Below the pieces are notes generated by a model. That model made no database searches. It saw only the letters and a list, made by a program, of their open reading frames with translations, and had not been told where the DNA came from. Positions 1 to 5,028 of a stretch of DNA of 7,403 bases are shown here, piece by piece; position 1 is the stretch's first letter; every line of letters starts with the position of its first letter. The position numbers and the translations under genes are program-made. The stretch comes from Deltaproteobacteria bacterium (GTDB lineage: Bacteria; Desulfobacterota; Dissulfuribacteria; Dissulfuribacterales; JALVPX01): positions 1-7,403 of the forward strand of contig JAMOVF010000114.1 of NCBI GenBank assembly GCA_027061625.1, given 5' to 3'.

Positions 1-1
1 G

Positions 2-601
2 CAAGTGGGGATGATTACCCTTGCCTTTGAAAAAATAGGGCTCACCCCTAATCAGATGTTCTCCTTATTGATGCTTTCTTTATTTGGCAGTTATATCAAT
101 ATTCCAATTAAAAAAATTGAGCATTACAAAGAATTACCATATTATCCTGAGAGGATAACCTTTTTTGGCGTGACATATAAAATTCCTCAAAGGAGTACCA
201 CCCAAACCATTATTGCTATAAATTTAGGGGGCGCCATAATTCCAGTTTTATTGTCACTCTATTTAATGTTTAAGTGGCATATCTTCTTTGAACCCCTGAT
301 AGCAACCTCATTTGTAGCAATCATATCCTATTTTTTAGCCAGACCTATACCAGGCCTTGGAATTGCCATGCCAATTTTTATTCCTCCTTTAATGGCAGCC
401 TTGGTTGCCCTTGCCCTATCAAAAAGCGGCCATGCCCCTGCGGTAGCCTATATAGCAGGAACTCTTGGCACTTTGATTGGCGCTGATATTCTCCATCTAA
501 AGGATGTCCACAAATTGAAATCCCCAATTGTCTCCATTGGAGGAGCAGGAACTTTTGATGGTATCTTCCTGGCTGGAATAATTGCAGTCATTTTAGCGTA
601 A
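2..601 (+). CDS. DUF1614 family integral membrane protein, 5' end cut by the window
   Basis: This is the C-terminal part of a multi-pass membrane protein of the DUF1614 family, whose function is unknown. The frame is open from the first full codon at 2. The GTG at 5 is probably internal, because family members normally have another hydrophobic segment before the phrase equivalent to IAFEKLGL. Numbering from that GTG, hydrophobic stretches lie at about 14-34, 68-95, 97-114, 120-139, 146-163 and 175-197. Family hallmarks are GSYINIP (28-34), GADILHL (159-165) and the C-terminal GGAGTFDGIF (179-188). It ends 70 bp before efp on the same strand, so it may share a transcript with efp, but nothing in the sequence links their functions. 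The family assignment is from remembered motif similarity. The true start lies outside the window. Confidence 0.8.
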   Translation, partial: QVGMITLAFEKIGLTPNQMFSLLMLSLFGSYINIPIKKIEHYKELPYYPERITFFGVTYKIPQRSTTQTIIAINLGGAIIPVLLSLYLMFKWHIFFEPLIATSFVAIISYFLARPIPGLGIAMPIFIPPLMAALVALALSKSGHAPAVAYIAGTLGTLIGADILHLKDVHKLKSPIVSIGGAGTFDGIFLAGIIAVILA

Positions 602-607
602 CAGCAT

Positions 608-635
608 TGAAGCTGCCTTGCTAGTTTGATATAGA
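608..635 (+). promoter_or_regulatory. weak candidate sigma-70-type promoter for efp
   Basis: In the 70-bp gap before efp, TTGAAG (608-613; four of six matches to TTGACA) and TATAGA (630-635; four of six matches to TATAAT) are separated by 16 bp. Transcription would start near 642, leaving about a 30-nt leader that contains the efp ribosome-binding site. Matches of this quality are common by chance, and efp could instead be read through from the DUF1614 gene. Confidence 0.25.
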
Positions 636-654
636 AGGACTCCAAAACGGCGGG

Positions 655-662
655 AAAAGGAG
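655..662 (+). promoter_or_regulatory. ribosome binding site of efp
   Basis: AAAAGGAG lies 9 nt before the efp ATG at 672 and supports that start. Its GGAGT core (659-663) is the exact complement of ACTCC at 639-643, so a 5-bp stem with a 15-nt loop could partly hide it. Confidence 0.7.
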
Positions 663-671
663 TATTGCCAA

Positions 672-1235
672 ATGTATGATTCTTCAGACTTGAGAAAAGG
701 GCTAAAAATCGTGATAGATGATGAGCCATATATCATTACTGATTTTCAATTTTCAAAGCCTGGAAAAGGCCAAGCCCTCTACAGATGTAAACTTAAAAAC
801 ATGATGACGGGTTACACCATGGATAGGACATATCGTTCAGGTGACAAGTTTGAACCAGCAAACCTGGACGAAGTGCATATGCAATATCTTTATAATGATG
901 CTGAAGGATACCATTTTATGGATCTGAACAGCTATGAACAGATCACCCTCACAGAAGAACAAGTGGGCGATGCCAAGAACTTTCTCCAAGACAATATGGA
1001 AGTTGATATATTGTTTTTCAGAGGAACACCGATCTCGATTTCACTGCCAACATTTGTAGAGCTTAAAGTGATTGAAGCCATGCCTGGCGTAAAAGGAGAC
1101 ACAGCTACAGGCGCCACCAAACCTGTCACCTTGGAAACTGGCCACAAGATACAAGTTCCCTTATTTATTGAGGAAGGAGACATCCTGAAAATAGATACTC
1201 GCACAGGAGAATATGTAGAAAGGGCAAAAAAATAG
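672..1235 (+). CDS. efp: elongation factor P
   Basis: This is full-length EF-P, a tRNA-shaped factor that binds between the ribosomal P and E sites and speeds peptide bond formation at consecutive prolines. The 187 aa match the family's usual length of about 185-190. The N-terminal KOW-like domain carries the loop KPGKG (29-33). Lys32 is at the position of E. coli Lys34, which receives (R)-beta-lysine. Two OB domains follow, with the family phrases YLYND, PISISLP, FVELKV, GVKGDTA and a C-terminal DTRTGEYVER. The ATG start is supported by AAAAGGAG 9 nt upstream and by alignment to the E. coli N-terminus. The stop TAG (1233-1235) falls where E. coli EF-P ends, and it is immediately preceded by a run of seven A at 1226-1232. 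The downstream gene is the predicted modifying enzyme EpmA. EpmB, the lysine 2,3-aminomutase that supplies beta-lysine, is not in the window. Confidence 0.97.
   Translation: MYDSSDLRKGLKIVIDDEPYIITDFQFSKPGKGQALYRCKLKNMMTGYTMDRTYRSGDKFEPANLDEVHMQYLYNDAEGYHFMDLNSYEQITLTEEQVGDAKNFLQDNMEVDILFFRGTPISISLPTFVELKVIEAMPGVKGDTATGATKPVTLETGHKIQVPLFIEEGDILKIDTRTGEYVERAKK
1226..1232 (+). other. A AAA AAA slippery heptamer at the efp/epmA junction
   Basis: Seven consecutive A are in register with efp as gcA AAA AAA TAG, the X XXY YYZ pattern of -1 frameshift sites. A -1 slip would move ribosomes from the efp frame into the epmA frame exactly at the efp stop. AGGAG at 1205-1209 lies 16 nt upstream, a little farther than the Shine-Dalgarno-like stimulator of dnaX. 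I see no strong hairpin within 10 nt downstream. The run is an observation; its activity is inference. Confidence 0.35.
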
Positions 1236-2158
1236 CCTCAAGCCCCTCCTTTCTCTTAAAAAGAAGCAAGATTATCCAGGCCCTGCGCACTTATTTTCTG
1301 GAGCAGGGCTTTGTTGAAGTACACACACCTCTTCTTGTTTCCACCTTGGCTCCTGAAATAAATATTGAGCCTTTTAAGGTTGATGGTGGAGCAGGCAAAG
1401 AAAGCCGATATTTAATAACTTCACCTGAGCTTAACATGAAACGCCTGCTTGCCTCTGGTTTGGACAAGATATTTCAGCTTGGGCCGGTTTTCAGAAAAGG
1501 TGAGCGTGGGGATCTACACCTTCCAGAGTTCACCTTGCTGGAGTGGTATAGAAAAGGTGCGGATTATTCTGACTTAATGAAAGATTGTGAATTGCTGTTG
1601 AAGGTGTCTGCAGCTGCACTGTATGGTGACACAAACCAAATTCCAATATCCACAAAATACTTATCTCTCAAACCGCCATTCCATATTATCACAGTGGATG
1701 ATGCCTTCAAAAAATGGGCTGGATGGTCACCTCTAGAATCCTGTGAGCCTGACAGATTTGATCATGATATGGTCACTCTTGTTGAACCAATGCTTCCCAG
1801 AGACAAGCCAGTATTCCTTATTGACTATCCTGCCTGGCAGGCTTCGCTGGCAAGGCTTTCCCCGCGCAATAAGAAAGTAGCAGAAAGGGTTGAGCTTTAT
1901 ATCAATGGTATTGAGCTTGCCAATGGCTTTTCAGAACTGGTAGATCGGCATGAACAGGAAGAAAGGTTCAAACATGAAACAGAAAAAATGCGAAGGGTTG
2001 GCCGTGAGACATATCCTCAGCCCTGCCATTTTTTTACTGCCTTGGATAGGCTTGATGAATGCGCTGGAATGGCCTTGGGTGTTGACCGGCTAATAATGGT
2101 TTTGACAGGGGCAGATAAAATTGATGAAGTAGTAGCTTTTACTCCAGAAGAATGTTGA
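1232..2158 (+). CDS. epmA: EF-P (R)-beta-lysine ligase EpmA (GenX/PoxA/YjeA), non-canonical start
   Basis: This is a class II lysyl-tRNA synthetase paralogue without the anticodon-binding domain; it activates (R)-beta-lysine and joins it to the EF-P tip lysine. From the ATA at 1232 it is 308 aa (E. coli EpmA is about 325). In that numbering the N-terminal helix and motif 1 region (LLKR at 8-11; FVEVHTPLL at 27-35), TSPE (63-66), motif 2 (FR at 87-88, PEFT at 98-101), GIELANGF (226-233) and motif 3 GMALGVDR (279-286) are all visible. Ala281 matches E. coli Ala298, which separates EpmA from true LysRS. The first in-frame ATG/GTG/TTG is TTG at 1346 (270 aa), which would delete motif 1. The frame is open from 1172, and ATA 1232 sits 7 nt after AAAGGG and overlaps the efp stop as ATAG. 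AUA initiation or a -1 shift on the A run are the candidate explanations. The function is firm and the start is uncertain. Confidence 0.93.
   Translation: MASSPSFLLKRSKIIQALRTYFLEQGFVEVHTPLLVSTLAPEINIEPFKVDGGAGKESRYLITSPELNMKRLLASGLDKIFQLGPVFRKGERGDLHLPEFTLLEWYRKGADYSDLMKDCELLLKVSAAALYGDTNQIPISTKYLSLKPPFHIITVDDAFKKWAGWSPLESCEPDRFDHDMVTLVEPMLPRDKPVFLIDYPAWQASLARLSPRNKKVAERVELYINGIELANGFSELVDRHEQEERFKHETEKMRRVGRETYPQPCHFFTALDRLDECAGMALGVDRLIMVLTGADKIDEVVAFTPEEC
1278..1311 (+). repeat. GC-rich inverted repeat inside the 5' part of epmA
   Basis: GCCCTGC (1280-1286) and GCAGGGC (1303-1309) are perfect complements. Including one G-U pair and one A-U pair outside, the stem reaches 9 bp (1278-1286 with 1303-1311), with a 16-nt loop. 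TTTGTT follows, so the outline faintly resembles a leaky terminator or attenuator between efp and epmA, but the U tract is poor and the loop is long. It lies inside conserved coding sequence. Confidence 0.3.
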
Positions 2159-2172
2159 TTTTTCTTAAAATC

Positions 2173-2607
2173 CTAAAGAGCCTTTTCCATCAATCTTGAA
2201 GTACGGTTTAAACAGCCTTTGATCAAATGAAACCCGCATTTTCTATAAAAGCTGATGGCACTATAATTCCCTACTCTTACGTCTAGAACTATCCTGACCG
2301 CCCCTTTCCTCTTTCCCCATAAACAGCACAAATCAAGAAGTTTTTTGCCTATTCCCTTTCTGCGCTCTGAAGGGCCAACTGTAAGATTTCGAATATATAT
2401 TTCATCTATTACAAAGTTAAAACATAGATAGGCAAGGGGAAGATCATCCTTTAATTTGGTCACTACCCAAAAATGCAACTTGCTGCCAGCATTTTTAAAC
2501 TCCCACTCAAAATCTTCCAAAGTCCAAGGGCGCGGATGTGAAAGCGTTTCTATTTGAACAATGGCTGGCAAATCACTTTTTCGGACACATCTTATCTTAT
2601 ATCCCAC
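2173..2607 (-). CDS. GNAT N-acetyltransferase, RimI-like (ribosomal protein S18 alanine acetyltransferase family)
   Basis: This is a 144-aa single-domain GNAT protein, close to the length of RimI, which acetylates the N-terminal alanine of ribosomal protein S18 using acetyl-CoA. HPRPWTLEDF (24-33) matches the RimI N-terminal signature. The acetyl-CoA loop is RRKGIG (82-87), and SFYRKCGF (119-126) is the typical beta5/alpha4 end. Tyr121 matches the RimI catalytic Tyr115, but the catalytic Glu103 position is Asp109 (LDVR instead of LEVR). The usual NYY and acidic tail phrase after the GF motif is reduced to GCLNRTSRLM. The substrate may therefore differ, so I give no gene symbol. The start is GTG, directly abutting the upstream TAA (TAAGTG) with no clear Shine-Dalgarno, so translational coupling to the IIA gene is likely. 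It is the last gene of the minus-strand run. Confidence 0.82.
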   Translation of the reverse strand: MGYKIRCVRKSDLPAIVQIETLSHPRPWTLEDFEWEFKNAGSKLHFWVVTKLKDDLPLAYLCFNFVIDEIYIRNLTVGPSERRKGIGKKLLDLCCLWGKRKGAVRIVLDVRVGNYSAISFYRKCGFHLIKGCLNRTSRLMEKAL

Positions 2608-3009
2608 TTAGGATTGGAGGATAGCACATGCCTGGCTAATACTTTTTCTACCATATTCAACAACGCTGTCAGCGACTTCATGAAGGCTCTGCCCGCCATC
2701 CCTACACTGACACAGCCTAATCAACATAGGAAGATTCACACCTGTAACGATCTCAACATTGCCCTCCTCCATAAATGCCAAGGTCATATTTGCAGGGGTG
2801 CCTCCGAACATATCAGTCAGTATCAAGACCCCTTCTCCTTGATCCACATTTCCAATGGCCTCTTTAATATCTGCCTGAAGCTCTTCCACCGGCCTTGCTG
2901 GATCAATTGAAAGCGCCACCATATTGACTGTTGCACCAACAATAAATTTTGTTGTCATGAGAAGTTCGTCTCCAAGACGTCCATGTGTGGCTACTACTAC
3001 CCCTACCAT
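2608..3009 (-). CDS. PTS system mannose-family IIA component (stand-alone EIIA-Man domain)
   Basis: This is a 133-aa cytoplasmic protein consisting only of the mannose-type IIA domain, which is phosphorylated by HPr-P on a histidine and normally passes the phosphate to a IIB partner. The N-terminus MVGVVVATHGRLGDEL carries the phospho-acceptor His9 (E. coli ManX His10). TDMFGGTPANM (65-75) and the GVNLPML phrase (about 90-96) are family hallmarks. The ATG is one nucleotide after the rapZ TGA (TGATATG), with a strong ribosome-binding site inside the end of rapZ. No IIB, IIC, IID, HPr or enzyme I gene follows; a rimI-like gene does. Beside ptsN and rapZ, a regulatory rather than sugar-transport role is plausible, but the phosphate acceptor cannot be told from this window. 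Confidence 0.92.
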   Translation of the reverse strand: MVGVVVATHGRLGDELLMTTKFIVGATVNMVALSIDPARPVEELQADIKEAIGNVDQGEGVLILTDMFGGTPANMTLAFMEEGNVEIVTGVNLPMLIRLCQCRDGGQSLHEVADSVVEYGRKSISQACAILQS

Positions 3010-3010
3010 A

Positions 3011-3943
3011 TCAGCCCTCCCTATCTTTATCTCTATGGGTGACTATAACATCTTCACCTTGATCACGGAGCAGGCTGGAAAAATGCTCTGCAATAGTAAC
3101 ACTTCTATGGCGCCCACCAGTACAGCCCACTGCTATCACCAAATATGACTTACCCTCCTTTTTATATTGAGGAATTAAAAAATCAAATAATTTCTCCGTA
3201 TGTTCGAGGAACTTTTCACTATCTGGATTATCTAAAACATATTGCTGAACCTGTTTGTTACAGCCGGTTAAGGCCGATAATTCAGGAACAAAATAAGGAT
3301 TGGGCATAAAACGTACATCCAAAACAATATTTGCGTCTGCTGGAATGCCATATTTAAAGCCGAAAGAGATTAGGTGAATAAGAAGACGATCGAGCCTTTC
3401 CCGAGGAGCATACATTCTTTGAATAGTTTGTTTCAATTGGTGGACATTAAAATCAGATGTATCTAATGTGCGGTCTGCCAATTCCCTAAGGCTCCTGAGA
3501 TGACGGCGCTCTTTCTTTATTGCCTCTGGAATGCTGATCTTGGGATCAATGGGATGCTTACGCCTGGTCTGATTAAAGCGTTGAAGTATAATATCATCCT
3601 TTGCATCAAGGAAAAGCAATTCTAAAGGATGGCCAGACATCCGCAAATGTTTGAAAATTGATGCAAATTGATCTAAAAAAGTCGGCTCCCTCACATCCAT
3701 CACAAGGGCTACTTTGTCTGTGCTGCCAGTGGTATGATCCAACACGTCAAACAGTTCTGGAAGCAAAATAACCGGCAGGTTGTCTATACAGAAATAGCCC
3801 ATATCTTCAAAGGCTTTCAATGCAGAGCTTTTTCCTGAACCAGACATCCCGCTGATTATTACAGCCTGATGTAATGTACTTGAGCCTCTTTTATCCGTAG
3901 CTTGATCAATTCCAGGTTGTGCGTGCTCCTGTTGTGCAGACAC
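3011..3943 (-). CDS. rapZ: RapZ/YvcJ-type nucleotide-binding protein (RNase adapter family)
   Basis: This is a P-loop protein of the RapZ (YhbJ)/YvcJ family, 310 aa against about 284 in E. coli. In enterobacteria RapZ guides RNase E to the sRNA GlmZ and so controls glucosamine-6-phosphate synthesis. Outside that group the target RNA is mostly unknown. The Walker A motif is GMSGSGKS (32-39), followed by the family phrase CIDNLP (52-57). The C-terminal domain has the family motifs DVRFMPNPY and VGCTGGRHRSV. The first 28 or so residues, before the first strand, extend beyond E. coli RapZ and are polar. The C-terminus ends HRDKDREG and lacks the basic KRK tail used for RNA binding in E. coli. The start is GTG, overlapping the ptsN stop by 1 nt (TAGTG), with AAGGAG 12 nt upstream. 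Its position next to ptsN is conserved across Proteobacteria. Confidence 0.95.
   Translation of the reverse strand: MSAQQEHAQPGIDQATDKRGSSTLHQAVIISGMSGSGKSSALKAFEDMGYFCIDNLPVILLPELFDVLDHTTGSTDKVALVMDVREPTFLDQFASIFKHLRMSGHPLELLFLDAKDDIILQRFNQTRRKHPIDPKISIPEAIKKERRHLRSLRELADRTLDTSDFNVHQLKQTIQRMYAPRERLDRLLIHLISFGFKYGIPADANIVLDVRFMPNPYFVPELSALTGCNKQVQQYVLDNPDSEKFLEHTEKLFDFLIPQYKKEGKSYLVIAVGCTGGRHRSVTIAEHFSSLLRDQGEDVIVTHRDKDREG
3015..3022 (-). promoter_or_regulatory. ribosome binding site of the IIA-Man gene, inside the rapZ 3' end
   Basis: On the minus strand AGGGAGGG ends 5 nt before the ATG at 3009 and overlaps the last rapZ codons. It confirms the start and allows independent or re-initiated translation at this junction. 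Confidence 0.75.
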
Positions 3944-4416
3944 TAAAAATCGCCGCTCCTTATTTTATCTTCTGCTTCTTCAATCACTGCCCGAATTTCA
4001 TCTTTTCCTTCGGCATCAAGAATCTTTTGACTTACGCCTTCCATCCTGAGGACCCTTGATATCTTGGCAAGTGTCTTTAAATATTGAGTTGCAGCATCAT
4101 TAGGGGCTAATAGCAAAAAAATTACATGGACTGGTTTATTGTCAGCAGACTCAAAAGGCACACCTTCTTTGCTTCTGGCAACGACAATAATCATCTCATC
4201 CAGATCATCCAGCTTACCATGAGGAATGGCAACGCCTCCACCGATTCCAGTGGTGCCCAGTTCCTCACGTTCTTTTAACACCTGGATGATTTTATCTGTT
4301 TTGAGACCAGGCACAGCTTTAGATGCAGCCTCGGCCAACCTGGCAATAACACCTTCTTTGCTCTTTTCTTTTAAGTCCAGAATTATACACTCGGGACATA
4401 CATATGATAATATCAT
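3943..4416 (-). CDS. ptsN: nitrogen regulatory PTS IIA protein (EIIA-Ntr)
   Basis: This is a 157-aa fructose/mannitol-family IIA domain, the terminal phospho-acceptor of the nitrogen PTS, which regulates rather than transports; in enterobacteria it affects potassium uptake, sigma-54-linked nitrogen control and envelope stress. The phosphorylation site is His66 in GGGVAIPHGKL (59-69), preceded by the diagnostic REELGTTGIG. VPFESADNKPVHVIFLLLAP fits the family strands that follow. The length matches E. coli PtsN (about 163). The ATG is 11 nt after the hpf stop and I see no Shine-Dalgarno sequence, so translation is probably coupled to hpf. The start codon lies in a 13-nt AT-rich palindrome (4404-4416). 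The last base of its TAG stop is the first base of the rapZ GTG. Enzyme I-Ntr and NPr are not in the window. Confidence 0.95.
   Translation of the reverse strand: MILSYVCPECIILDLKEKSKEGVIARLAEAASKAVPGLKTDKIIQVLKEREELGTTGIGGGVAIPHGKLDDLDEMIIVVARSKEGVPFESADNKPVHVIFLLLAPNDAATQYLKTLAKISRVLRMEGVSQKILDAEGKDEIRAVIEEAEDKIRSGDF
3956..3961 (-). promoter_or_regulatory. ribosome binding site of rapZ, inside the ptsN 3' end
   Basis: AAGGAG on the minus strand lies 12 nt before the rapZ GTG at 3943. The spacing is slightly long but supports GTG as the start, since no other start codon precedes the Walker A motif. Confidence 0.55.
4404..4416. repeat. 13-nt AT-rich palindrome containing the ptsN start codon
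   Basis: ATGATA, a single central A, then TATCAT form a perfect inverted repeat whose end is the ptsN start codon read on the minus strand. A one-base centre is too tight for an RNA hairpin, so only a DNA site is conceivable. In AT-rich sequence it may be chance. Confidence 0.3.
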
Positions 4417-4427
4417 GGAACTGAAAT

Positions 4428-4967
4428 CTATGGCTCAATAAGCCCTAGTGTGCCATCTTTACGCCAATATATAACATTTATTTTGTTTGTTTCAGCATTG
4501 GTGAAGACAATAAAATCTTCTCCAAGCACCTGCAACTGAGCCACGGCCTCTTCTACTGACATTGGTTTATATTCAAGTTTTTCAACCTGAATTATTTCTT
4601 CAAGTGAATCTCTGTCCGTTTTGTTGGAAATTTCAGGTGCTGGGCGGGTTGTTACCTTTCTTGCCGCTGCCTGCCGTTTGCTTCTTGTCTTTAATTTGTC
4701 CCGATATTTTTTTAGTTGTTTTTCAATCTTATCAGAAACTAGATCAATAGCAGCCTTCATATCCTCATGCATCTCTTTGGCTGCTGCCCTTATCCCATCC
4801 CCTGATATAACGACCTCAGCAGTGTTTCGAAACTTCTCTACTGTGAGGACAACATTAACAAGCATGGGACCATCAGCATATTTTTTTAATTTTTTAAGCC
4901 TTTGTTCCGCATATTCTTTAAGTTCATCTGACGATTCCACATGTCTGAAAGTGATATTTATCCTCAT
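4428..4967 (-). CDS. hpf: ribosome hibernation promoting factor, long form
   Basis: This is a long HPF of 179 aa. The N-terminal S30AE domain (about 1-100) occupies the decoding region of idle 30S subunits. After a basic linker of about 25 residues, the C-terminal dimerisation domain (about 122-179, with YKPMSVEEAV, FIVFTNAETN and INVIYWRKDG) pairs two 70S particles into 100S dimers. Short HPF of enterobacteria (about 95 aa) lacks this second domain and relies on RMF, so this organism probably forms 100S dimers with one protein. The start ATG is fixed by GGAGG 8 nt upstream. Placement between rpoN and ptsN is typical of Proteobacteria. The 61-bp gap to rpoN is the largest in the run and contains a possible short leader ORF whose TGA overlaps this ATG (ATGA), suggesting extra translational control. 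Confidence 0.96.
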   Translation of the reverse strand: MRINITFRHVESSDELKEYAEQRLKKLKKYADGPMLVNVVLTVEKFRNTAEVVISGDGIRAAAKEMHEDMKAAIDLVSDKIEKQLKKYRDKLKTRSKRQAAARKVTTRPAPEISNKTDRDSLEEIIQVEKLEYKPMSVEEAVAQLQVLGEDFIVFTNAETNKINVIYWRKDGTLGLIEP

Positions 4968-5005
4968 TTACAAAACCTCCACGAATTAAACTCCTCTATT
5001 ACCAT
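4964..5005 (-). CDS. possible 13-codon leader ORF upstream of hpf
   Basis: On the minus strand an ATG at 5005 opens a 13-codon frame, MVIEEFNSWRFCK, ending in TGA at 4966-4964. That TGA overlaps the hpf ATG as ATGA. GAGG (5015-5012), within AAGAGGA (5017-5011), is 6 nt before the ATG, a good spacing. The ORF fills most of the only sizeable intergenic gap in the run. It could couple hpf translation to an upstream event or act as a short leader peptide. An ORF this short has no statistical support on its own, and conservation is unknown. Confidence 0.22.
   Translation of the reverse strand: MVIEEFNSWRFCK
4976..4980 (-). promoter_or_regulatory. ribosome binding site of hpf
   Basis: GGAGG on the minus strand, 8 nt before the ATG at 4967, is the strongest such site in the run. 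It lies within the possible 13-codon leader ORF, so ribosomes reading that ORF would transiently cover it. Confidence 0.8.
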
Positions 5006-5028
5006 TTGATTCCTCTTAACAGCATACC

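Noticed and set aside
465..481. A sigma-54-like site, TGGCAC-N5-TTGGC, inside the DUF1614 gene upstream of efp
   Set aside because: The -12 element reads GG instead of the essential GC, and the sequence encodes conserved DUF1614 residues, so it is most likely chance.
602..615. CAGC/GCTG inverted repeat just after the DUF1614 stop as a terminator
   Set aside because: The stem is only 4 bp and no T tract follows, so it cannot be supported as an intrinsic terminator.
448..729. 93-codon frame on the minus strand across the end of the DUF1614 gene and the start of efp
   Set aside because: It is antisense to two genes with clear family motifs, and its translation resembles no protein I recognise.
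932..1204. 90-codon minus-strand frame opposite efp
   Set aside because: It lies wholly within the complement of a firmly identified gene and has no ribosome-binding site or family motif.
1346..1348. TTG at 1346 as the epmA start
   Set aside because: It would remove helix 1 and motif 1, which are clearly encoded and family-like upstream in the same frame.
2554..2910. 118-codon plus-strand frame opposite the rimI-like and IIA genes
   Set aside because: Both opposite-strand genes have active-site motifs and operon-like spacing; this frame is their shadow.
4621..4989. 122-codon plus-strand frame opposite hpf with Ser/Leu-rich hydrophobic stretches
   Set aside because: The composition is what the complement of a charged, Lys/Glu-rich gene produces, and hpf is unambiguous.
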